A program made the position numbers and the translations under genes. Shown here one piece after another: positions 54,394-62,004 of a stretch of DNA of 64,000 nucleotides (position 1 is its first letter; every line of letters starts with the position of its first letter). Source of the stretch: Pontibacter sp. E15-1 (GTDB taxonomy: Bacteria > Bacteroidota > Bacteroidia > Cytophagales > Hymenobacteraceae); assembly GCF_022601975.1 (NCBI RefSeq), contig NZ_JAKVIR010000025.1:1-64000 (forward strand). Direction: 5' to 3'. The notes below the pieces were generated by a model, which was not told the origin of the DNA, did no database searches, and saw only the letters and a program-made list of their open reading frames with translations.

Positions 54394-54427
54394 AAAGGCC
54401 TTTCGCAGTTAGCGGAAGGCCTTTTTG
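54394..54427 (+). terminator. Terminator of tRNA-Pro
   Basis: The hairpin AAAGGCCTTTCGC...GCGGAAGGCCTTT starts 8 nt after the tRNA and runs into a T-run. Confidence 0.85.
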
Positions 54428-54993
54428 TTTGAATTGGCTGGACGTGTTGCCATACCCTGGTGTATCTGTTGTTATATTCATCCTGGAGAATTTCTTCAAG
54501 AAGATTTTCTGGTTTTTTTATACAGCACCCGCTATAGCCTCTTTTACGACCTTGCCATTTCTTAACGCAGCGCATCTGAATTTTTAAAAGGAAACAGGCG
54601 AATCACCGCTGACGCAGCTTTAAGATCAAACTGCCACTTCAGGAACTCCCCTACGTTCTGACTTGGATGATGAAAGGGGTATGGACAGGAAGAAGTCCTC
54701 GGAGCTTACTGCCCTCTTCCTGTGCTTATACATGCTCCATAGCACCTGTTTACTACTTAACAAGCTTAAAGCCCGCCACATCGCTGTATTAGGCTTTTTT
54801 TATAGGCATCATAACCTTTTAGAGGATTTAGCATACAAGTAATATACGCTAACAAAATGCAGCAACACGCAATAAAATCCTCTGCTACAACCAAATAAAA
54901 AACGCACCAAACGGTATAACAAAGGATTGAAAGCTGCTGCTTTGGTATGGCTGAAAACGATAATACAGACAGCTAACTATAAACGCTAAAGCA
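54428..54993. other. Intergenic, nothing recognised
   Basis: 566 nt between the tRNA terminator and the gene at 54994. AT-rich sequence at 54770-54960 probably holds the promoter of that gene, but I cannot point to a clear promoter motif. Confidence 0.4.
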
Positions 54994-55533
54994 ATGATAA
55001 ACCCCGTATTGACTTACCTGCACCAGTACTACGGCGACGATAAGTTTCATGCCCTGACTCCTCTGATGAAACAGAACCCGTCAGTGATCACGGAAACCTA
55101 TATACAGAACCTCCACCTTGAGGGATTCATAGAACTGAAGGAGAAAACGGCTTTCGACAAGCCCAAGAACCAGGAGGGCATTCAGCCGATTTCGGGCAGA
55201 ATGACCAAAAAGGGCATGTATTATATGGAGGGCAACCGAAAGATCGCCACCATCATCGAAGCCATCGAGAACCAGACGATCCTGAACCTGCTGCTCAACG
55301 ATGGAAAAGGCCATGAGGAGCAGGTGGCGCTAGCGCCCTACGTGTATGGCAAAGACTCTGATGAGCAGTCCTGGGTGTGGGGCACCGTGCGCGACGGAGA
55401 GCACAAGCACCGCCGCTTCCTGCTGGATGATATCACGATCACAGAAACCGCAGGCGGCACGTTTGAGGTGGACCACGAAATGAAACTAAGTCAGCCGCGC
55501 GACATTGAGGTGGTGGCCCAGGTAAACTACTAA
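54994..55533 (+). CDS. Unknown protein with winged-helix-like N-terminus and WYL-like C-terminus
   Basis: A 179-residue cytoplasmic protein. Residues 1-75 look like a winged helix (VLTYLHQYYGDDKFHALTPLMKQ, then ITETYIQNLHLEGFIELKE and a wing-like ISGRMTKKGMYYMEGNRK). Residues 90-179 resemble the beta-rich core of WYL domains (VALAPYVYGKDSDEQSWVWGTVRDGEHKHRRFLLDDITITE), which bind ligands or nucleotides in many regulators. I do not recognise an exact family. It stands alone, with a strong terminator after it and no neighbours in the same transcript, so the target is unknown. The coding quality of the frame is good and the gene is probably real. Confidence 0.75.
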   Translation: MINPVLTYLHQYYGDDKFHALTPLMKQNPSVITETYIQNLHLEGFIELKEKTAFDKPKNQEGIQPISGRMTKKGMYYMEGNRKIATIIEAIENQTILNLLLNDGKGHEEQVALAPYVYGKDSDEQSWVWGTVRDGEHKHRRFLLDDITITETAGGTFEVDHEMKLSQPRDIEVVAQVNY

Positions 55534-55600
55534 ACCCTGCTGCGGCAACCAGAAAGCATGGCGCTGGCCGATTCCTGTTGCTTTGGCATACGCCAGCAAA

Positions 55601-55640
55601 ACCTCCCTGCCGGTATACCTATCGGCAGGGAGGTTTTTTT
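55601..55640 (+). terminator. Rho-independent terminator after the 179-residue gene
   Basis: A perfect 12-bp stem (55601-55612 with 55623-55634, 10-nt loop) is followed by a run of T. The rest of 55534-55919 shows no gene. Confidence 0.9.
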
Positions 55641-55919
55641 GTGCCGGTTTATACCTCCTGCTGGCCTGAGGCACCCTGGCAGTCCCCTGCCAGCGCCTCT
55701 CTCCCCTATTCCCCGCTTTGAGATTAACGATTCGCTGCTTACCTTCGGGAAAAGAAACTTTAACAATTAGGCAACGCTTCGGCCCTTTTGCCTGCAATGC
55801 TGCTAAAAAACAGCCAAAACCATTGCTAAAGCTTTTATGCAACGTTCTACATTCGTCTTGTTACCCGCAGGAACTGCTTTATACCCCCTGTTCTCCGCAG
55901 GTACAGCGCTCTTTTATAT

Positions 55920-58865
55920 ATGAATCCAGAAAAACTAAAGCATCTTTCCGGGCAGCTGGAGGGGGAGTTTTATTTCGATAGCACCATGCGTACCCTGTAC
56001 GCCACCGATGCCTCGGCCTACCGCGAGATGCCCCAGGCGGTCGCGTTTCCAAAATCCGTGGCCGACATCAAAAAGCTGATTGCCTTTGCAAGGCAGGAAG
56101 GCACCTCACTGATTCCGCGCACGGCCGGCACCTCGCTTGCCGGGCAGGTAGTGGGCCATGGCATTGTGGTGGATGTGTCGCGCACCTTTACAGAAATACT
56201 GGAAGTGAACCCGGCCGAAAGCTGGGTGCGGGTGCAGCCGGGCGTGATCCGCGACGAGCTCAACCTGTTCCTGAAGCCCTACGGACTTTACTTCGGCCCC
56301 GAAACCTCCACCGCCAACCGCGCTATGATCGGGGGTATGGTGGGCAACAACTCCTGCGGCTCCAACTCGGTGGTATACGGCAGCACCCGCGAGCATACCA
56401 TCTCGGTAAAAGCCATTCTGAGCGATGGCACGGAGGCCGAGTTCGGTGAGTTGAGCCAGGAGGAATTTAATGCCAGGTGCCAGGGTATAAACACTTCCAG
56501 CGAGCTGGAAACGCGCATTTACCAGGCCACCCGGGCCATGCTCTCGCATACCCAAACGCAGGAGAATATCCGAAGGGAGTTTCCGAAGCCCAGCATCCAG
56601 CGCCGCAACACCGGCTACGCCATCGACTTGCTGCTGGAGTCGGAGCCTTTTACGGAGGGGAAAGAACCGTTTAACTTTTGCAAGCTGATGGCCGGATCGG
56701 AGGGCACGCTGGCGTTCCTGACCGAGATCAAGCTGCACCTAAACCCGCTTCCGCCTAAGGAAACGGGCTTGCTGTGCATCCATTGCCACAGCATCGACGA
56801 GTCGTTGCGCGCAAACTTGGTGGCCCTGCATTACAAACCAAGCGCCAGCGAGTTGATGGACCACTACATCCTGGAGTGCACCAAAACCAACATCGAGCAG
56901 AGCCAGAACCGCTTCTTCGTGAAAGGCGACCCCGGCGCGATCCTGGTGGTAGAGCTTAGTGACGATACGCCGGAGAAAGTCAGCGAACGGGCCGCGGCGC
57001 TCGTGCGTGACCTGGAGAAGAACAAACTGGGCTACCACTACCCGCTCGTAACCGGCCCTGACACCAAGAAGGTATGGACGTTGCGCAAGGCGGGCCTCGG
57101 GCTGCTCTCCAACATACCGGGCGATGCCAAGCCGGTGGCCGTGATCGAGGACACCGCCGTGGACGTGGCCGACCTGCCGGAGTTTATCCGCGAGTTTAAC
57201 CTCACGCTGGAGCAGTACAACCTGTTTTGCGTGCACTATGCCCACGCGGGCAGCGGCGAGCTGCACCTGCGCCCCATCATCGACCTGAAAACCGAGGAAG
57301 GCAACAAGCTTTTCCGCGACATCGCCACCGAGATCGCGCACCTCGTGAAAAAGTACCGCGGCTCCCTCAGCGGCGAGCACGGCGACGGCCGCCTGCGGGG
57401 CGAGTTTATACCCTTTATGATCGGGGAGGAGAACTACAAGCTGGTGGAGGAAGTGAAGCGGGTATGGGATCCGGGCAACATCTTCAACCCGGGAAAGATC
57501 GTGAACACGCCCTCCATGAATACCTTTCTGCGCTACGAGCCTGGTCAGGAAACGCCGGTGTTCGACACCGTTTTCCGCTTTAGCCAGGTAGGTGGCGTGC
57601 TGCGGGCGGCAGAGCTTTGCAACGGCTCCGGCGACTGCCGCAAAACGCACCTGACGGGTGGCACCATGTGCCCCAGCTATATGGTAACCCGCAACGAGCG
57701 CGACACTACGCGTGGCCGTGCCAACATGCTCCGCGAGTTCCTGACCCGCTCGCCGAAAGCCAATCGCTTCGATCACGAGGAGATAAAGGAGACTATGGAC
57801 CTGTGCCTTTCGTGCAAAGGCTGTAAGTCAGAATGCCCCTCCAACGTGGACGTGGCCAAGCTGAAGGCGGAGTTTTTGCAGCATTACTACGATGCCAACG
57901 GCGTGCCGTTCCGGACGCGCATGGTGGGTAACTTTACCAAGGCCAACAAGCTGGCGGCCTTGGCCCCGGGCATCTACAATTTCCTGTTTAAAAACGATGC
58001 CACCGCTGCCGTAGCCAAGAAAATGATGGGCTTCGCCCCGAAGCGCACTATTCCGCTGCTGCAGGAAACCACCCTGCAAAGCTGGTTCAAGCAGCATAAG
58101 CGCAAATCGGGGTATGGCAACGGACAGCAGGCCAAAAAGAAGGTATACCTGTTCTGCGACGAGTTCACCAATTACAACGACACCCACATCGGCAAAACCA
58201 CCGTGCTGCTGCTCGAGAAATTAGGGTATGAAGTGGAGATTCCGAAGCACGAGGAAAGCGGCCGCACCTATATGTCGAAGGGCCTGCTGCGCGAGGCCAA
58301 GAAACTGGCACAAAAGAACGTGGCCATGCTCAAAGACATCGTCACGAGCGATACGCCACTGGTAGGTATAGAGCCGTCCTGCATCCTCTCTTTCCGGGAT
58401 GAGTACATTGATTTGGTGGACGCCGATCAGGAAGAGGACGCCAAAAGCCTGTCGATCCACTGCCTGCAGTTCGACGAGTTTATCGCCCGCGAAATCCTGA
58501 ACGGGAACATCGACAAAGGCCTGTTTAAAGAGGAGCCGCGCCTGATCAAACTGCACGGGCACTGCCACCAAAAGGCGCTATCGTCGGTGCTGTATACCCA
58601 GCAGATGCTCACGCTACCGCCCAATTATAAAGTAGAGGTGATTCCGTCGGGGTGCTGCGGTATGGCCGGTTCTTTTGGGTATGAGGCGGAGCATTATGAT
58701 GTGTCGATGCAGGTGGGTGAGTTGGTGCTGTTCCCGACGGTGCGGCAGCAGCCGGAAGAGGTGATCATCGCGGCCCCCGGCACGAGCTGCCGCCATCAGA
58801 TCCACGACGGCACCGGCCGCAAAGCCCTCCACCCGATTGAGGTGCTGTATGAAGCGCTGCGATAA
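55920..58865 (+). CDS. FAD- and FeS-containing 2-hydroxyacid dehydrogenase (GlcD/D-lactate dehydrogenase type)
   Basis: A 981-residue fusion. An N-terminal FAD-binding PCMH domain (LIPRTAGTSLAGQVVGHGIVVDVSR, GGMVGNNSCGSNSVVYG) is followed by the GlcD-like C domain (GDGRLRGEFIPFM, RVWDPGNIFNPGKIV). Next comes a ferredoxin region (CNGSGDCRKTHLTGGTMCPSY near 566, CLSCKGCKSECPSNVDVAKL near 628). A GlcF-like CCG domain closes the protein (HGHCHQKALS and GCCGMAGSFGYE). Fused proteins like this oxidise D-lactate, glycolate or D-2-hydroxyglutarate and pass electrons to the quinone pool. It is on the opposite strand from the lut operon and complements L-lactate oxidation if D-lactate is its substrate; the precise substrate is uncertain. 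Confidence 0.93.
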   Translation: MNPEKLKHLSGQLEGEFYFDSTMRTLYATDASAYREMPQAVAFPKSVADIKKLIAFARQEGTSLIPRTAGTSLAGQVVGHGIVVDVSRTFTEILEVNPAESWVRVQPGVIRDELNLFLKPYGLYFGPETSTANRAMIGGMVGNNSCGSNSVVYGSTREHTISVKAILSDGTEAEFGELSQEEFNARCQGINTSSELETRIYQATRAMLSHTQTQENIRREFPKPSIQRRNTGYAIDLLLESEPFTEGKEPFNFCKLMAGSEGTLAFLTEIKLHLNPLPPKETGLLCIHCHSIDESLRANLVALHYKPSASELMDHYILECTKTNIEQSQNRFFVKGDPGAILVVELSDDTPEKVSERAAALVRDLEKNKLGYHYPLVTGPDTKKVWTLRKAGLGLLSNIPGDAKPVAVIEDTAVDVADLPEFIREFNLTLEQYNLFCVHYAHAGSGELHLRPIIDLKTEEGNKLFRDIATEIAHLVKKYRGSLSGEHGDGRLRGEFIPFMIGEENYKLVEEVKRVWDPGNIFNPGKIVNTPSMNTFLRYEPGQETPVFDTVFRFSQVGGVLRAAELCNGSGDCRKTHLTGGTMCPSYMVTRNERDTTRGRANMLREFLTRSPKANRFDHEEIKETMDLCLSCKGCKSECPSNVDVAKLKAEFLQHYYDANGVPFRTRMVGNFTKANKLAALAPGIYNFLFKNDATAAVAKKMMGFAPKRTIPLLQETTLQSWFKQHKRKSGYGNGQQAKKKVYLFCDEFTNYNDTHIGKTTVLLLEKLGYEVEIPKHEESGRTYMSKGLLREAKKLAQKNVAMLKDIVTSDTPLVGIEPSCILSFRDEYIDLVDADQEEDAKSLSIHCLQFDEFIAREILNGNIDKGLFKEEPRLIKLHGHCHQKALSSVLYTQQMLTLPPNYKVEVIPSGCCGMAGSFGYEAEHYDVSMQVGELVLFPTVRQQPEEVIIAAPGTSCRHQIHDGTGRKALHPIEVLYEALR

Positions 58866-59047
58866 GGTATAACCTGATACAGGCATTATCTGCCCCGCCA
58901 AGGAGCAGGGCCTAAGCTTGCTTTCGCTCGCGTCCCGCGAGTGTAAGGTATAGTTGGGCCTCTGGCCCAGCCGGGTTACAAACCCGACATCATTTAAAGA
59001 CACCCCGAAAGCATTCGGGGCGCCAGTGTAAAAGAGAATAAACGCTC

Positions 59048-59887
59048 ATGCAAACAAACATCCTCCTCATCAACTGCCCCGACCAGAGCGGGCTTGTCTT
59101 CAAGGTCACGAATATCCTGTACAACAAGTATGACCTGAACATCATCAGCAACGGGGAGTTTGTGGAGCGCAACTTTAACCACTTCTTTATGCGGACGGAG
59201 TTTTCGGGCGCGTTTGACCGGGAGCAGCTGTTGAAGGAACTGTATGCCGTGTTGCCAGCCAACGTGGAGATCAGCCTGACGGACCAGAAGAAGAAAGACA
59301 TTGTGCTGCTGGCCACCAAAGAGCACCACTGCCTCAGCGATTTGCTGATCCGGCACGCCTTTAACGAGCTGAACGCAAACGTGCGCTGCGTGATCAGTAA
59401 CTACAACGTGCTGGAAGACCTGACGCAGAAGTTCGGGATCCCCTTCCATCACATCAGCCACGAGGGCATGAACAGGGAGGCGCACGAGGCTGCAGTGCTG
59501 GAAACCGTGCAACGGTATACCCCCGACTTTGTGGTGCTGGCCAAGTACATGCGCATCCTGTCCGGTGAGTTTGTCTCGCACTTCTCAAACCGCATCGTCA
59601 ACATTCACCACTCGTTCCTGCCTGCCTTTGTGGGGGCCAACCCCTATGCGCAGGCCTATGAGCGGGGCGTGAAAATCATCGGGGCCACGGCCCACTTCGT
59701 CAACAACGACCTCGACCAGGGCCCGATCATCGCGCAGAACGTGATTCCGGTCGACCATACGCACAGCGCGCGCGAAATGGCGCAGGCTGGGCGGGACGTG
59801 GAAAAGAACGTGCTGGCAAAATCGCTGCGGCTCGTGCTCAACGAGCGGGTGTTCGTGTACCGCAACAAGACGATTATTTTCGAATAG
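59048..59887 (+). CDS. purU: Formyltetrahydrofolate deformylase
   Basis: A 279-residue PurU. An N-terminal ACT domain (ILLINCPDQSGLVFKVTNILYNKYDLNIISNGEFVE) is followed by a formyltransferase domain with NIHHSFLPAFVGANPYAQAYERGVKIIGATAHFVNNDLDQGPII. It holds the catalytic Asn, His and Asp residues of the family. It hydrolyses 10-formyl-THF to formate and THF and balances the one-carbon pool. It is a housekeeping gene, 182 nt after the dehydrogenase gene, with no clear link to the sugar clusters. Confidence 0.95.
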   Translation: MQTNILLINCPDQSGLVFKVTNILYNKYDLNIISNGEFVERNFNHFFMRTEFSGAFDREQLLKELYAVLPANVEISLTDQKKKDIVLLATKEHHCLSDLLIRHAFNELNANVRCVISNYNVLEDLTQKFGIPFHHISHEGMNREAHEAAVLETVQRYTPDFVVLAKYMRILSGEFVSHFSNRIVNIHHSFLPAFVGANPYAQAYERGVKIIGATAHFVNNDLDQGPIIAQNVIPVDHTHSAREMAQAGRDVEKNVLAKSLRLVLNERVFVYRNKTIIFE

Positions 59888-59902
59888 AATCGGCCTTAAA
59901 AT

Positions 59903-59941
59903 AAAAGACCCTGACAGGGCTCATCACCTGCAGGGGCTTTT
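59903..59941 (+). terminator. Imperfect hairpin after purU
   Basis: AAAAGACCCTG pairs imperfectly with CAGGGGCTTTT and runs into a short T-run, 15 nt after the purU stop. The remainder of 59942-60228 shows nothing I can name. Confidence 0.5.
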
Positions 59942-60228
59942 ACCCATGGAAGCACCGCTATGTCAACTCCCACGGAAATCTTTGAACTTGCAGCCTTATC
60001 CTGCTTTTAAAAGCACAAGCCTACAAAACTGTGAATGTCCGCGCTCCAAACTCATCCCATTGGAAGCAGTCAGCACGGGGATTAGGAAATCCCCGGCAGG
60101 TGGCTTTCGGACAAAGAAGTCCGAAAGAGCAGTGAGCATTAGTCAGGCAGCGAACAGTGAGCAGTAGTAGCACTGATGTTTAATCTTAGCAGTGCAGTTT
60201 TGCGCGTAGCCGTTTATACCTCGGTGCG

Positions 60229-61722
60229 TCATGCATTCTCCACTGGGGCCATCTCCACGCGCGCGAAATCCGCTTTCGGGGCTTCGCAGGTGGGGCAGCT
60301 GTAGACGGGGATACTGTCGAACGGGGTGCCCGGCGCTACCTCGTTCAGCGCGTCGCCATACACTTCGTCATATAGGGTATAGCAGTGGCTGCACTGGTAT
60401 ACTATATGCGCCGCCTGCTCCTCCGCCCCGGTTCCATGCTCTTCCTCCTGGTATACCATGCCAGCCATCCGCTCCGGCGTACTCTGCAGTTCATAATAAT
60501 AGTTACACAGCTCCACCAGGGCCGGGCTCAGCTCCGCTCTGCTCACATTGTTCCGAAAGCTGATGAAATCCTTGGAGTTGGGGTTAAACTCGCGGGTATA
60601 CAGTATCTCGAAACATTCGCTGCTGAGGTCGGGGCACGGCACCTCTTTTTGCTGCGCCCGAATAATAATGGAGCCGAACAGGCCCGTCTTGGGCTGTGTT
60701 TTGATGGCGAAGCACAGCCGGTAGGTCCGCACATCCTCCTCGTTAAACTTGCGGACGAGGTGCTTTTTCAGTTCCAGCCCGTAATCGCAGAGGTCCTCTA
60801 CCTGCCAGTTGAGCTCGTTGGAAGCATGCCGTACATTTACCCGGTGCTTGCACAGCGCCACCTCCCAAAAGTCACGGTCGGTGAGTTCGATGCCTTTGAT
60901 GATGATCGATTTCCAGGGAGTGGTATACAGCTGGCCCACCCGTGTCTTCAGGCAAATCTTGCAGACGTCCTTCAGAAAAGTCACCGGGAACAGCTCGTCG
61001 CGGCGGTAGATGCCCAGCCACAGCTTACTGTCATACCGGTTGAACCCCTCGTAGTAGGGCAGCTTGAAATCGGGCAGCTTGAGCGCCTTCGTAACGGGTT
61101 GCACCACAAAGTTACCGGACGCGGTCACCATGCCGTGAAGCACGTTTCCCTCAATGGCTGGCTGGTCGTAAAACTGCTCTCTGTTCCCGAACACGATGCT
61201 CTCGATGGTGCTGCTCAGGCGGGGTATATCCTCGGAGTACACCAGCGAGGGCCAGGCGTACAAGATATTGGTTTTTGGGAAGCGTATGTATAAATACCAG
61301 TAGTTGCTGGTGTCGGAGGCGATGAAGTTGAGGTTACCGGTAAAAAACGGAAAGAAGGTCTGGTTGTTGTCCACGAGGCTTATCTTCAGCTGGGGCCTGT
61401 AGTCGAACAGGTCCAGGATATCCTTGTATACCCCCTCGCGCAGCCAGTCGGCATGGTATAAAATGTCCTCGGTGGCGTAAGAACTGATGATGTTGGGATG
61501 TATGTCGGCGTCCAGCTCAAACATGATGTCGGCCGCCAGCAGGTCCTGCTGCAGCACCTCCAGCCGCGTTTGCTCCACATAAAACATAACCTGCTGCCGG
61601 TTGCCGAAGCGCACGTGCGCTACTCCCGCTTTCTCGGCCGCCTCCAGTATGGCATACATATCGCCGGCAGACACCATCCCGCCCGGCAGGTTAATCTTCA
61701 CTAAGTTCTGTTTCAGCGTCAT
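60229..61722 (-). CDS. Rubredoxin-domain protein with nitrite/sulfite reductase ferredoxin-like N-terminus
   Basis: A 497-residue cytoplasmic protein. The N-terminus (KINLPGGMVSAGDMYAILEAAEKAGVAHVRFGNRQQVMFYV) is a nitrite/sulfite reductase ferredoxin-like half-domain. The middle part carries a CxxC (VCKICLKT) and TGLFGSIIIR. The last 60 residues are a rubredoxin with two CxxC pairs (YQCSHCYTLYDEVYGD... SCPTCEAPKADF). The siroheme-cluster cysteines of a true nitrite reductase are not obvious, so it is likely an electron-transfer partner. It lies 3' of the nitrate reductase gene on the same strand, with a mobile repeat in the 282-nt gap, and probably supplies electrons to that enzyme. Confidence 0.82.
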   Translation of the reverse strand: MTLKQNLVKINLPGGMVSAGDMYAILEAAEKAGVAHVRFGNRQQVMFYVEQTRLEVLQQDLLAADIMFELDADIHPNIISSYATEDILYHADWLREGVYKDILDLFDYRPQLKISLVDNNQTFFPFFTGNLNFIASDTSNYWYLYIRFPKTNILYAWPSLVYSEDIPRLSSTIESIVFGNREQFYDQPAIEGNVLHGMVTASGNFVVQPVTKALKLPDFKLPYYEGFNRYDSKLWLGIYRRDELFPVTFLKDVCKICLKTRVGQLYTTPWKSIIIKGIELTDRDFWEVALCKHRVNVRHASNELNWQVEDLCDYGLELKKHLVRKFNEEDVRTYRLCFAIKTQPKTGLFGSIIIRAQQKEVPCPDLSSECFEILYTREFNPNSKDFISFRNNVSRAELSPALVELCNYYYELQSTPERMAGMVYQEEEHGTGAEEQAAHIVYQCSHCYTLYDEVYGDALNEVAPGTPFDSIPVYSCPTCEAPKADFARVEMAPVENA

Positions 61723-61790
61723 GTCTTCTTTCGTTTTAGCGCAGGTATAATTTTCGTTTTCAATACCTGCTGTTACGCCATGTCGTTTTT

Positions 61791-61954
61791 GTCCCCCTTG
61801 GGGGTAGGGGCCCTCTACGAAGAAGGGGGGTTGGGGATGAGAGGCGGCCGGAAGTAGCTTTCCTGCTTCTGCTTGATGAGAAACAGCCTCTAAAATATCT
61901 CACATATGATTGTCCGCACGGAGTGTCATCCCCCTACCCCCTTCAAAGGGGGAC
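61791..61954 (+). repeat. MITE-like palindromic repeat, family A, copy 3
   Basis: A 164-bp element starting GTCCCC and ending GGGGAC, flanked by TTTT on both sides (61787-61790 and 61955-61958). The interior is nearly the same as in the copy at 17536 (GATGAGAGGCGGCCG, then TTTCCTGCT, AGAAACAGC, GGAGTGTCATCCCCC). It sits between the nitrate reductase and rubredoxin genes. Confidence 0.8.
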
Positions 61955-62004
61955 TTTTACGAACTGCGCCGCTCTTTTGCGGAACGTCAGTCAATCAGAT
62001 AAAA

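Noticed and set aside
58866-59047. A possible riboswitch or leader RNA before purU
   Set aside because: There are GC-rich short hairpins, including one just ahead of the gene, but no recognisable riboswitch core; they are more likely remnants or a weak terminator of the upstream gene.
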